The translations under genes and the position numbers were made by a program. Below, one piece after another: positions 37,718 through 46,566 of a DNA stretch of 64,000 nt. The notes beneath the pieces are model-generated. The model was not told the DNA's origin. It was given only the letters and a program-made list of their open reading frames with translations, and made no database searches. Positions within the stretch are counted from its first letter, which is position 1; the number at the start of each line of letters is the position of its first letter. Source of the stretch: Acetivibrio clariflavus DSM 19732 (GTDB lineage Bacteria > Bacillota > Clostridia > Acetivibrionales > Acetivibrionaceae); contig NC_016627.1 in the NCBI RefSeq assembly GCF_000237085.1, forward strand, positions 2,418,118-2,482,117. The letters run 5' to 3'.

Positions 37718-38689
37718 CTAGAAACCGCCTGAACCCTTATAAAGTTCCAGATGGTCATGGGATTCTATGCTTTTTGAGTAAAAATCAGCCTTTATTATCT
37801 GTTTGGCACCAAAACCGAGAATTACAATCAGCATAAAAATAATAAATAAAACTTCGGAAGTATCAAATCTTTTACGGATTCTAACTTCTGAATAAAAGTC
37901 CCCGGCTGTTTTCCAAAAGAATAACCTTTCATAGGCATAACCTAAAAACCATTTTATAAACACTCCTAAAGCAATAATAAGAACCGCCGATGAATATATC
38001 CATACAATCCTGTAATTCATGCCTGCTGTATGCACAAGCCATCCCAGCCCTGCACTGGTTCCTATCATTTCCGCTGCAACTACCATGAAAAACGAAATTT
38101 CAACTCCTGTACGAAGTCCTGCAAAAACCCATGGCCCCACTGAAGGCAGCAGTATTTTTGAAAGTCTTTGAAAAGGCGATGCATTAAGGGCTTTAGCTGA
38201 CTTTTCCAACAGTGGATCCACTGTTTTGACTCCGGCTATAACATTAAAAAGCACCGGCCATATACATACCCAGGTTATCATTGAAATTTTAGCCAACTCT
38301 CCTACTCCGAAAAATAAAATGAATATTGGACTTAATGAAAACGGATTTGCCTGGGATAAAAGTCGGAGCATCGGATTGAGAATTTCTATAAGAGAAGGAT
38401 GGATTTTGGAGAGAATAATACCTAAAGGTATCGCAATAACACAGCCGGCAATAATTCCTACCAAAACCCTCCAAAGGGTTACCATTATATGCATTGTAAT
38501 ATCTCCGTCAGTAAAAAGTTTAAAAAGCTCAATAATAACCGTTGAAAACGACGGAACAAATTGATTGTCTGCCCAGCCGAGTCTTGGCCCTATCTCCCAG
38601 AGCACAAAAAATACAATAATTCCCGAGGATTTTACTAAAATACTTCCAAGAGGATAATTAAATCTGTTATTTCTCTCCAAATATACCAC
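37718..38689 (-). CDS. ABC transporter permease with C-terminal extension
   Basis: The 323-residue permease is of the same family (IPLGIILSKIHPSLIE; GELAKISMITWVCIWPVLFNVIAG; AAEMIGTSAGLGWLV). It carries ~55 additional C-terminal residues with a seventh TM helix (SEVLFIIFMLIVILGFG) and a short extracytoplasmic tail. The extension is absent from the other three permeases here. It is the first gene behind leader B. Confidence 0.87.
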   Translation of the reverse strand: MVYLERNNRFNYPLGSILVKSSGIIVFFVLWEIGPRLGWADNQFVPSFSTVIIELFKLFTDGDITMHIMVTLWRVLVGIIAGCVIAIPLGIILSKIHPSLIEILNPMLRLLSQANPFSLSPIFILFFGVGELAKISMITWVCIWPVLFNVIAGVKTVDPLLEKSAKALNASPFQRLSKILLPSVGPWVFAGLRTGVEISFFMVVAAEMIGTSAGLGWLVHTAGMNYRIVWIYSSAVLIIALGVFIKWFLGYAYERLFFWKTAGDFYSEVRIRKRFDTSEVLFIIFMLIVILGFGAKQIIKADFYSKSIESHDHLELYKGSGGF

Positions 38690-38702
38690 CCCCCTATATT
38701 TT

Positions 38703-38800
38703 AAAAGGCTTGAACAATAAAATGTTCAAGCCTCTAGATTTCTAGTAAACTCTTTTACAGCAATACAACCCAGCAATCTATTATTTATAAATCATTATAT
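38703..38800 (-). promoter_or_regulatory. Attenuator leader B (before permease-permease-lipoprotein)
   Basis: Minus strand: TATAAT (38794-38799), ~50 nt, then TTACTAGAAATCTAGAGGC with CTAG/CTAG arms (38734-38745). It abuts an 11-bp terminator, AGGCTTGAACA / TGTTCAAGCCT (38706-38733), followed by TTTT. The ribosome site GGGGGG of the permease lies only ~15 nt downstream. Confidence 0.72.
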
Positions 38801-38858
38801 ATACCAATTGGAACCTTGACTTAAGTTCACTTCATAAATTCCATATAAATATATCCTT

Positions 38859-39257
38859 TCAGACTTTTAATTTTTTCGGCTCATTATTAAATGAATATAA
38901 AACTGCTTCCCCTTCCGATATATAGAATACCTCGAAGATCGGATTGTCCGGGGTTTTATAAATGTTCGCAAGGTTTTGTGAGATTTCAAAAGCTTTTTTC
39001 TTAACTTCAATATTGTCTTCAAATACCGCTTTACCGGCTAACCTTATCCATCTACCGTCTTTATCTGTAGCACTGACTTCAAAGTTCGGATTAGCTTTAA
39101 GTTGTCGGTAAACTGCCTTTTGATTATTTGTAACAAAATAAATTTTCCCTTCATGCTCAATAGCTATTCCGAAAGGTCGCACCCTTGGTTTATCACCATC
39201 AACCGTTGCAATATAAAACGTCTTCACATTTGAAAGAAATTCAACAACTTCACTCAT
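38859..39257 (-). CDS. Pyridoxamine-5'-phosphate-oxidase-fold flavoprotein
   Basis: The 132-residue protein has the split-barrel FMN-binding fold: FYIATVDGDKPRVRPFGIA (~14-32), IYFVTNNQKAVYRQLKANPN and WIRLAGKAVFEDN. The start at 39257 is preceded by AGGAGG; the frame extends back to 39323 without one. The family includes FMN- or F420-dependent reductases and flavin-storage proteins, and the substrate is unknown. It belongs to the nitrogenase-like regulon because it sits behind leader A with the same motif. It could supply a flavin electron step. Confidence 0.85.
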   Translation of the reverse strand: MSEVVEFLSNVKTFYIATVDGDKPRVRPFGIAIEHEGKIYFVTNNQKAVYRQLKANPNFEVSATDKDGRWIRLAGKAVFEDNIEVKKKAFEISQNLANIYKTPDNPIFEVFYISEGEAVLYSFNNEPKKLKV

Positions 39258-39350
39258 ATGTATCTTTTCCTCCTTAAAATTTTGATCTATTATAATTATA
39301 AGCTTTTTCGGCGAACTCACCATGTTTCAAATTTATTTACCGTAATAACC

Positions 39351-39470
39351 AAAAAGACCAAGCAGAAAAGCTCCACTTGGTCTCTAAATCTTTAGTCAAC
39401 CATATTTATACCTTAGTATTTAAATATGTTTTGTTATATTTATTTTATACCATCAAATTACAATTGTCAA
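39351..39470 (-). promoter_or_regulatory. Promoter and attenuator leader A (before the PPOX-fold protein)
   Basis: Minus strand: TTGACA (39465-39470), 17 bp, TAAAAT (39442-39447). A CATATTT/AAATATG hairpin follows, then GACTAAAGATTTAGAGACC (mini-hairpin arms 39384-39395). It abuts the terminator AGACCAAG / CTTGGTCT (39355-39383) followed by TTTTT. This is the clearest example of the five leaders. Confidence 0.78.
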
Positions 39471-39544
39471 TATAAAATCTATATTTATTGTACCCATCCT
39501 ATAATAATTTTCACCGGGGTTATTTCAAAAAAACTTTATCCAAA

Positions 39545-39577
39545 CAAAAATGGCCCTTTCTTTAATTGGGCCATTTT
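39545..39577 (-). terminator. Terminator after the split small ORF
   Basis: An AAATGGCCC / GGGCCATTT stem followed by TTTG on the minus strand. Confidence 0.7.
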
Positions 39578-39608
39578 ATATCGATTCCGTACTGTGGGAA
39601 ATCTCCGG

Positions 39609-40050
39609 CTATTTTAACTTAACAACTTTATCCTTTTTAATAAATTTATCGGCAATTTTATTAAACTCCTTTTCCAGTGCCCGGTTATATTCCGGAGTTC
39701 CAGCCAGTTTTTTAAACTTATTGCTTTTTTTCATTTTGCTATTATATACAATGCCTCTTCCCGAAGCAATATTTTTTCAGCATCCTTTTTTGCCTGTTCC
39801 TCATCAGTACCGTTAACCTTCAATTCATCGGTCAGCGCATCATAATCGTCTTTGTATATAACAATTTGCTTGCCCTTCATTAATTCTATCCTGTTTCCCT
39901 TTTGGCTTTCAATTCGATTTTTCTCAATCTGACCGTATTTAACCAAATCATTTTTATAATCTCTGCCGCTAAAAACCACATAACAGGTAGAGCTTAACGC
40001 TAGCAATCCAATGACTGCAGCCGCTATAATTTTTTTGGACCTCTGAATTC
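39609..40050 (-). pseudogene. Split small exported gene (foldase/SurA-N-like remnant or two overlapping mini-ORFs)
   Basis: Reading on the minus strand, a frame without an ATG begins near 40040 with KKIIAAAVIGLLAL, a signal-peptide-like helix. It runs through a Lys/Glu-rich helical domain ending LLREEALYIIAK at a TGA (39731). The TGA overlaps the ATG of a 41-residue frame (39609-39734) that continues with KKSNKFKKLAGTPEYNRAL. Joined by one base shift they look like the N-terminal domain of a PrsA/SurA-type secreted protein. The missing start and the frame break suggest decay; programmed coupling is possible. Confidence 0.45.
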
Positions 40051-40252
40051 ACCACCCCTAACCAAACATATCAAACCTTATTTGACAGACATCTTTATTC
40101 GGGAAAATTTACCGCTCGGCATATAATGCATGTCTCGACCTTTAAAACTATATCGCAATATAATTATATCACACATTGATATATATTTGGAAGTTATTTT
40201 TTCTATGCAAGATATATTATACCTGTATATAATATTTTATATTTAATTTCTA

Positions 40253-41911
40253 TTAAATCATCGGAGTATACCAGCGGACAAAATCAAAATACTTATTCCA
40301 CAAATAAGGATTGAATTCGCCCTTTATCCTCTTGCTGTACACCACTGCTTCATTGTAAAAGTACAGTCCCAGATAGGGTACATCCTGATTTATCAACTCT
40401 TTCAGTTTTGAATAATAACTCTTTTTAACGTCATCATTTTTCTCCATCGTTATTTTCCTCAAATACTCATCCACTTCCTCGTTTTTATAACCGGATATAT
40501 TCAGCTGTCCCGATTCGGACGAGTACAGAAAAGATATATCTGGTACCGATGTTATTTGACATCCGATAAACACCATATCAAATCTCTTTCTCTCAATTCT
40601 TTTCATCTCTTCGTCCCATTTTAGTTTATTTATTGTCAGCTCTATTCCTATTTCCTTCAATTGGTTCTTTATTTCCTCAGCCACTTTAAGCCTTGTGCTG
40701 TTATCCTCATTGACCAGCATTTCCAGCTTAAGTGCTGTATTAACACCGTTAATTCTTTTGTACATTAAGCCGTTGCTTTCCTTCCAGCCGCCGTCTTCCA
40801 AAAGTTTTCTAGCTTTTTCTTTATCGGGACTGTAAAAAACGGCATTGGTATCATTGAGCCAGGTATCCGGTATTAACGGCAAATCGGAGGCAACAGCCTC
40901 TCCCGGCAATAAATTGCTGATTATTCTTGTCTTGTCAACAGCATATGCAATAGCCTGTCTTACTTCCGGAAGTTTCAAAATTTTATTGGACATATTGAAA
41001 GCAATATACTCAAATTCATTGGAAGTATATTTCTTCATGGTTATATCGGTTCTTCCGTTGTATTTCGACCATAAACTTCTGTCAATGGTCAACAAATCAA
41101 CATCTCCGCCCTGAAACGCGTCTGTTCCGCTTTTTGTCTTGTCATACAAGCGTATCTCAATTTCCTGAATATAAGGAATCTTCAAATCATTGTTATTGTC
41201 CTGCTCACCTTTCCACCAATTCTCATTGCTTTTTAACTTGACATACTGACCCGGACTGTATTCCGCAAATTTATAAGGGCCTGTCCCCATCGGAGAGTTG
41301 TTTTTAGGCGAAGATGCAAATTCCTCACCTTCAAAATAATGCTTTGGAAGTATAGGAAAAGTCATTAACTCCGCTGTAAAAGAATTCGGATTTTTCAGCA
41401 CAATTCTGAAAGTCTTTCGGTCAATGGCCGAAAACATGGTTATATTGCTGACATTCGGTTTGTATGAACTGTTGGGGCTGCTGATGATGGCATTTATCGT
41501 AAACTCGACATCCTCTGCCGTAAACGGCATATTGTCGTGCCAAAACACATTTTCCTCAAGATGAAAAGTCCATGTAAGCCCGTCATCGGAGACTTCCCAG
41601 CTCTTAGCAAGAGTGGGGACAGCTTTCTGACTTCTGTCAAGGGTTACAAGGCTTTCAAACACAAAAGCCGAATAATCCCTTACATATTTATTGTTTGTAA
41701 GAATAGGATTCAACGTATCGGGATTTGTGGAATACAGCTTAAGCACTCCTCCCCTTACGGGTCCTATGTCAATTACATCGTCCTCACTGTCTAAAAAATT
41801 GTATTCATTATCCTTAGAATCGTCATTCTCACCGAGATTCAAATAGGAACAAGAAGTAAACAATATGCTTATACAAACAGCCAGAATAAGAAACAGTTTT
41901 TTAGTCCTCAA
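40253..41911 (-). CDS. Peptide ABC transporter substrate-binding lipoprotein (family 5)
   Basis: The 552-residue lipoprotein (lipobox FTSC, Cys21) has the DppA/OppA fold. Signatures are GGVLKLYSTNPDTLNPIL (~53-70), LAKSWEVSDDGLTWTFHLEENVFWHD and EVRQAIAYAVDKTRI. It would bind peptides or nickel-like ligands outside the cell for a Dpp/Opp-type transporter, but no permease or ATPase genes are adjacent. It is 15 bp downstream of pgeF and probably shares its transcript. Confidence 0.9.
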   Translation of the reverse strand: MRTKKLFLILAVCISILFTSCSYLNLGENDDSKDNEYNFLDSEDDVIDIGPVRGGVLKLYSTNPDTLNPILTNNKYVRDYSAFVFESLVTLDRSQKAVPTLAKSWEVSDDGLTWTFHLEENVFWHDNMPFTAEDVEFTINAIISSPNSSYKPNVSNITMFSAIDRKTFRIVLKNPNSFTAELMTFPILPKHYFEGEEFASSPKNNSPMGTGPYKFAEYSPGQYVKLKSNENWWKGEQDNNNDLKIPYIQEIEIRLYDKTKSGTDAFQGGDVDLLTIDRSLWSKYNGRTDITMKKYTSNEFEYIAFNMSNKILKLPEVRQAIAYAVDKTRIISNLLPGEAVASDLPLIPDTWLNDTNAVFYSPDKEKARKLLEDGGWKESNGLMYKRINGVNTALKLEMLVNEDNSTRLKVAEEIKNQLKEIGIELTINKLKWDEEMKRIERKRFDMVFIGCQITSVPDISFLYSSESGQLNISGYKNEEVDEYLRKITMEKNDDVKKSYYSKLKELINQDVPYLGLYFYNEAVVYSKRIKGEFNPYLWNKYFDFVRWYTPMI

Positions 41912-41926
41912 TTTCTTTCGCTCCCT

Positions 41927-42769
41927 TTAAGGATTTTTTAACTGCATAATTGCTGTAAGCGTTCCTGTCTTCCCATTATCTCCTCTATGGGAAAAGAAAA
42001 CGTCATTATTGCACTTGGTACATATACCTGAAATCAAAATCTTGTTTTCCTGTAAGCCTTCCGATTTTAGTACCTGCCTGATTACCGACTGAAGATCTAT
42101 ATACCATTTATCTCCTACCTTCTTACAAAAAGCTTGGCACCAGTCAAAGGCATTTACAAATTCCGCATATACCTCTTCCCCCACCTCAAAGCAGCATTGA
42201 CCGATGGAGGGGCCTATGGCGGCTTCAATGTCCCGGGGATCGCATCCAAACTCCTTCTCCATCTTGACAACCGCTTCCCTTGATATGTTTTTCAGGGTAC
42301 CGCGCCAGCCGGAATGGACTAATGCTATAACCCTTTTTACGGGATCAAACAAAAACACCGGTACACAATCGGCATAAAAAGTTACCAGAGCAACCTCAGG
42401 GCAATCGGTCATCAAACCGTCAACCCCAATTATATCGCTTTCCCTGTGTATGCCTTTGCCCCTGTCCATATCCGAAACAATCCGTATTTTGCTGTCATGG
42501 ACCTGGTTCGAAAGGACCATGTTTAAAGTGTCAATTCCTAAAGCTTTGGCCACTCTTCTGTAATTTTCCTCGACATTTTCCCTTTTATCCTTTTTATTAA
42601 AGGCCATGTTAAGGGATTCATACTCCCCTTCACTTACTCCTCCCCGCCGGGTTGTAAAGCAGTGAACAAGGATATCGGAATATTTATTTAAATTATTGAA
42701 TTGGATGAATTCAACGCCGTTTTTCTCAATATATGTTATATTTTGATTTGACTGAAATCTTTCCTTCAA
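41927..42769 (-). CDS. pgeF: Peptidoglycan editing factor PgeF (YfiH/laccase-domain)
   Basis: The 280-residue protein has the zinc/copper-binding triad of the family: His in SNQVHD (~93), Cys in YADCVPVF (~138), and His in LVHSGWRG (~155). PgeF homologs correct misincorporated L-Ser in peptidoglycan precursors, and some relatives act as polyphenol oxidases or purine nucleosidases. It is cytoplasmic. It is followed by the peptide-binding lipoprotein. Confidence 0.9.
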   Translation of the reverse strand: MKERFQSNQNITYIEKNGVEFIQFNNLNKYSDILVHCFTTRRGGVSEGEYESLNMAFNKKDKRENVEENYRRVAKALGIDTLNMVLSNQVHDSKIRIVSDMDRGKGIHRESDIIGVDGLMTDCPEVALVTFYADCVPVFLFDPVKRVIALVHSGWRGTLKNISREAVVKMEKEFGCDPRDIEAAIGPSIGQCCFEVGEEVYAEFVNAFDWCQAFCKKVGDKWYIDLQSVIRQVLKSEGLQENKILISGICTKCNNDVFFSHRGDNGKTGTLTAIMQLKNP

Positions 42770-42944
42770 AGTCTGTTCCTCCTTAAATGCCTATCGTTTG
42801 GAATGTAAGTTTACCTAAAGCAAAAGAAAAATAAGTTGTAATCTTATTGGAAACAATCTCATTAAAAAAATATTATCACACATTATTCCTATTCACAAGA
42901 TTGGCAGTGGTATTCGCATAATTTCCCATGCACCCTTCGGTTAT

Positions 42945-42972
42945 TTGAAAATATATTTTTAAGTGCTATAAT
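42945..42972 (+). promoter_or_regulatory. Promoter of the PII-like/antiporter operon
   Basis: TTGAAA (42945-42950), 16-bp spacer, TATAAT (42967-42972). It is followed by a ~125-nt untranslated leader with no recognised riboswitch. The rest of the 330-bp gap is empty. Confidence 0.7.
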
Positions 42973-43099
42973 CTAAAAGGGACTTTAGCACTGGGAATTT
43001 TTTTGTAACCCTGTCCGGCTGATTTCTTGAAAAAACAAAAAAAGATTTAAATCCGTAGGAAATTATGCCGCAGTACTTATTTTAAAAGAGGTGATGCAT

Positions 43100-43441
43100 G
43101 TGAAATTGCTGTTTTTCGTATTAAACAAGGTGGAAAAACTGGATGACCTCCTTACTGCCTTCGTAAACAACGATATCAAAGGCGCAACGGTAATCGACAG
43201 CATTGGTATGGCAAGACTTTTAAGTACCAAACATGATGACGATGAAATATCGTTCTTAAGCTCATTAAGGGCTTTCTTGAATCCCGAAAGGGAAAAAAGC
43301 AATATTATTTTAACAGTAATACAGGATTCACAGTTAGAGACTGCCGTGTCCGTCATCGAATCGGTGGTGGGAGATCTCTCCTCAAAGGATACGGGTGTGG
43401 TCTTCAGTGTTCCTGTAGACTTTGCAAAGGGGTTAATGTAA
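43100..43441 (+). CDS. PII-like small regulatory protein
   Basis: The 113-residue protein has the beta-alpha-beta-beta-alpha-beta pattern of PII/GlnB-like proteins. KLLFFVLNKVEKLDDLLTAF forms strand 1 and helix 1, followed by IKGATVIDSIGMARLL and then a long loop. It lacks the T-loop Tyr of classical GlnB, so its ligand is unknown. The GTG at 43100 is chosen because AGAGGTGAT lies just upstream and overlaps the alternative ATG. It ends 1 bp before the antiporter gene, so it is very likely its dedicated regulator. Confidence 0.7.
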   Translation: MKLLFFVLNKVEKLDDLLTAFVNNDIKGATVIDSIGMARLLSTKHDDDEISFLSSLRAFLNPEREKSNIILTVIQDSQLETAVSVIESVVGDLSSKDTGVVFSVPVDFAKGLM

Positions 43442-43442
43442 G

Positions 43443-44645
43443 TTGGATAGTGAAATTATTATTGAAGTGGTTTTAATGATCTTTTTAAGTATTTTGTTCG
43501 GCAGAATAGCCAAACTTTTAAAGATGCCGAATGTAACAGGGTATCTCATTGCGGGTTTGATTTTAGGTCCGTCAATTTTAAACGTAATACCGACTTCCAT
43601 GGTAAGCGGCTTTAAAGTTGTATCGGACATAGCGCTTGCATTTATAGCTTTTTCAATAGGTAGTGAATTCAGCCTTTCCTACTTCAGAAAAGTGGGGATA
43701 GCTCCCATTATCATTGCAATTACGGAGTCTTTCGGTGCTATTATTTTTGTCAGCATAACACTTATCCTCATAGGCTTTGACCTAAAGCTTTCACTGCTGC
43801 TTGGAGCAATTGCTGCGGCTACAGCACCGGCACAGACAATAATGGTAATTAATCAGTACAAGGCAAAGGGGTCCCTGACTTCTATGCTAATGAGCGTTGT
43901 GGCCATAGATGATGCCGTTGCGCTTATAGCTTTCGGATTTACGGTAGCCATAGTAAAATTAATGGATTCTGCATTAGATACCAGTATAGTTTTATCCATA
44001 TTAAGTCCGATATATGAGTTAATTATTTCCCTTGTCATAGGTGCTGCAATAGGCATTCTTATGAAATTGGTTTTCCGGTGGTTTAAAAAGCCGTCCAATG
44101 TTCTTTGCATCACCATCGGCTTTGTTTTATTTTCCTACTGGGCTGCAGAATACATACACGGCTCTCCTCTGCTGGCATGTATGGCACTGGGCGGAATGCT
44201 TACAAACATTTATTCCGACATTGACAAATTAATGAAAATCTCAGAGGGCTTTACTCCACCCATATTTATGATATTCTTTGCCATTTCCGGTGCCGGTTTT
44301 GAATTGTCTGCCCTTCCGAAAATCGGTATTATCGGGCTTGTGTATGTTATTATGAGAATACTTGGAAAAATCTTGGGTTCCTGGTTTGGAGGAAGGGTTA
44401 CAAAACAGGAGGACAAGATATGCAAATACCTCGGTCCAACGCTTATGCCGCAGGCCGGTGTTGCCCTCGGTTTGATAGTCGTTGCAGAAAGTCTCTTACC
44501 GAAATATGCTCCGCAGATTAGGGCTGTAATTCTCTGTTCAACCTTCATCTACTCACTCATCGGTCCTGCCTGTGCAAAATTCGCCCTGGAGAAGGCCGGA
44601 GAAATTGTAATTCCTCCGAAGCAGCATGCTTCTATAAATTGCTGA
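43443..44645 (+). CDS. Cation:proton antiporter, CPA2 (KefB/NapA-like)
   Basis: The 400-residue integral membrane protein has ~12 TM helices. Core-domain motifs are LLKMPNVTGYLIAGLILGPS (~19-38), AAATAPAQTIMVINQYKAKG, and SVVAIDDAVALIAFG with the conserved Asp pair. There is no C-terminal TrkA-N or USP domain; the upstream PII-like protein may replace that regulatory role. It starts at TTG 43443. It probably exchanges Na+ or K+ for protons; the ion cannot be inferred. Confidence 0.87.
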   Translation: MDSEIIIEVVLMIFLSILFGRIAKLLKMPNVTGYLIAGLILGPSILNVIPTSMVSGFKVVSDIALAFIAFSIGSEFSLSYFRKVGIAPIIIAITESFGAIIFVSITLILIGFDLKLSLLLGAIAAATAPAQTIMVINQYKAKGSLTSMLMSVVAIDDAVALIAFGFTVAIVKLMDSALDTSIVLSILSPIYELIISLVIGAAIGILMKLVFRWFKKPSNVLCITIGFVLFSYWAAEYIHGSPLLACMALGGMLTNIYSDIDKLMKISEGFTPPIFMIFFAISGAGFELSALPKIGIIGLVYVIMRILGKILGSWFGGRVTKQEDKICKYLGPTLMPQAGVALGLIVVAESLLPKYAPQIRAVILCSTFIYSLIGPACAKFALEKAGEIVIPPKQHASINC

Positions 44646-44650
44646 TTAAA

Positions 44651-44684
44651 GAAAAAGGAGCTTTAGATAGCTCCTTTTCTATTT
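44651..44684. terminator. Terminator between convergent antiporter and PilZ genes
   Basis: A GAAAAAGGAGCT / AGCTCCTTTTC stem, symmetric and flanked by T/A runs, able to act in both directions. Confidence 0.75.
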
Positions 44685-44711
44685 CTATTTTAAATTTTTT
44701 TCATATTTCAT

Positions 44712-45353
44712 TTATCCATCATTTCCAATATACTCCCTGATAATTTTTTCCGACAGCTTTCTTTTTTCTTCCTTGAGCTCAGTTATAATTGACCTTAAGA
44801 GAAGTTTTTCATCATAGCCAAGGTCAACAATACACAATCCGTAAATATAATTTCCATCCTGTCCGCTTTTTCTTATTATCCGGGCTTTCAATTCAACAAT
44901 GCGTCCGTCATATTCAAGCCCCATTTTAACCAAATCATTCACCGAAAGTTCCGCATCAGTGGTGACCATGAACCCCCTCAGGCTCATATTCTTAATAACA
45001 CCTTCAAATACCTGCTCTGAATCCAAAGGTGAAATACTCACCTTGAAAAAAGCAGGATATCTGGTTGAAAAACGCCTGTTTATTACAGAAAACGTCTTTT
45101 TTACCCTAAGCAGCAGCGCACCTGACTCTTCCAGCCTTTTTAAAATATTGCAGTAAGCAGCAAAAATAGTGTTATCGTTTTCATATTTCAGCAGAATCTC
45201 TTCCCCGGGTACTACATCTAAACCCGTTTGCTCGTCAATTATTTTTATATCAATTTTTTCCTCATCCTTATAGAGGATCAGGGCAGTACCCATATATTCT
45301 TCAAACATATTGGATACGGTAACGATATCTCCTTTTTTAAAAATCATATACAC
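44712..45353 (-). CDS. PilZ-domain c-di-GMP receptor (YcgR-like)
   Basis: The 213-residue protein has a YcgR-N/PilZN-type N-terminal domain (~5-85) and a PilZ domain (~92-190). The two c-di-GMP motifs are present: RRFSTR (R93-R98, RxxxR) and NMSLRG (~121-126, [D/N]xSxxG). It likely reports c-di-GMP to motility or surface functions, complementing the HD-GYP enzyme at 15.6 kb. It is monocistronic. Confidence 0.88.
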   Translation of the reverse strand: MYMIFKKGDIVTVSNMFEEYMGTALILYKDEEKIDIKIIDEQTGLDVVPGEEILLKYENDNTIFAAYCNILKRLEESGALLLRVKKTFSVINRRFSTRYPAFFKVSISPLDSEQVFEGVIKNMSLRGFMVTTDAELSVNDLVKMGLEYDGRIVELKARIIRKSGQDGNYIYGLCIVDLGYDEKLLLRSIITELKEEKRKLSEKIIREYIGNDG

Positions 45354-45600
45354 CCCTGCTTCTTATATATTCTTTATAATCCCATTCTTTTTTCATAACA
45401 TTAATGTACCGCTGCATAATTTATCCTCTCTATAATTATTTTATCATTTTCCTGACCATCCGTCCATTTTTTAAGGAAAACTCCTTTACAAAGAAAAAAC
45501 ATCCATCCGTCTGCAAACTTGTTTATACACCTATTTTTTAATACTTGCTTTTGTGATAAAATCAAAATTGTCTGCATAGAAAAAGAGGGAGGATAAGAAT

Positions 45601-46482
45601 ATGTCTGATAACTCACAAGTTTTAAAAATATCGGGAGAACGACTTGAAGTTGAAATTGCCCGCCCCGGCACTTTTTACAGCGGTTCACGCTTTGACTGGA
45701 CCGGTTTTATAACCGGAGTGCTGTTAGACGGAAAACATACTTTTTGCGCACCGGAGTCATTAATTCCCGGTGAAGGGTCCGGAGGCTTCGGATTTTGCAA
45801 CGAGTTTGGAATACACACTCCCATTGGTTACGATGAGGCAAAACCGGGGGAAAAGTTTCACAAAATCGGCACCGGTTTATTGACAAGACCCGATGAGTCC
45901 GATTATTTCTTTTTCGACAAATACGAAGTTACTCCTTTTCCGATAAAAATTGACTGCGCTTCCGACCAAATAACTTTCGATGTTGAACCCGTTGAATGCA
46001 AGAGCTATGCGGTTCACATGACCAAAACCGTATGTGTTAACAAAAACCGGATGATAATTAAATACATACTTAAAAACGTGGGCTTTAAAACCATTCATAC
46101 CGAAGAATACTGCCACAACTTCATTTCGATAGACAATAACCCGACATGCTCCGACTATGTACTTAAATTCCCCTATTCTGCCGAAGCCGAAGAAACTCCC
46201 CAAGTTCTCACGGTTAAAGGCAATGAAATAACCTGGAACACACAGCCCCAAAACGATTTCTACATAGTTCCGGGAGGTTTTAAACCGGTAGAAAATCATA
46301 CATGGGAACTTGTTCACAAGCCATCAGGAGTGGGCGTGAGGGAAATCAGCAATTTCCCTGTACAAAAGGTGGCTGTTTGGGGAAAAGGCCATGTCATAAG
46401 TCCCGAAGTCTTTATCGAGGTTCATATTGAGCCAGGTCAAACCCAAAGCTGGGAGAGAATTTATGAATTCTTTACAATATAA
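45601..46482 (+). CDS. Galactose-mutarotase-like fold protein, uncharacterised
   Basis: The 293-residue cytoplasmic protein is rich in beta strands. It has several motifs reminiscent of the mutarotase/carbohydrate-binding superfamily: the opening SGSRFDWTGFITGVLLDGKH, GEGSGGFGFCNEFGI, and EEYCHNFISIDN with a possible catalytic His. The family is conserved in bacteria, but the function is unassigned. GGAGG lies upstream of the ATG. It is a single gene ended by a strong hairpin. Confidence 0.7.
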   Translation: MSDNSQVLKISGERLEVEIARPGTFYSGSRFDWTGFITGVLLDGKHTFCAPESLIPGEGSGGFGFCNEFGIHTPIGYDEAKPGEKFHKIGTGLLTRPDESDYFFFDKYEVTPFPIKIDCASDQITFDVEPVECKSYAVHMTKTVCVNKNRMIIKYILKNVGFKTIHTEEYCHNFISIDNNPTCSDYVLKFPYSAEAEETPQVLTVKGNEITWNTQPQNDFYIVPGGFKPVENHTWELVHKPSGVGVREISNFPVQKVAVWGKGHVISPEVFIEVHIEPGQTQSWERIYEFFTI

Positions 46483-46504
46483 TTTTTAATTTAAAAGGAA
46501 TTTA

Positions 46505-46544
46505 AAAAGGCTGATGCAAATTGATTTTGCGCCAGCCTTTTTCA
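46505..46544. terminator. Terminator between convergent genes (45601 gene and glnS)
   Basis: An AAAGGCTG...TGCAAA / TTTTGCG...CAGCCTTT stem followed by TTT on the plus strand; the reverse also carries Ts. Confidence 0.75.
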
Positions 46545-46566
46545 TTATATTAACCTTAAACATTTT

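Noticed and set aside
42980-43099. Cyclic-di-AMP (ydaO-type) riboswitch before the PII-like/antiporter operon
   Set aside because: The ion-transport context invites it, but the conserved ydaO segments are not there and the leader is too short.
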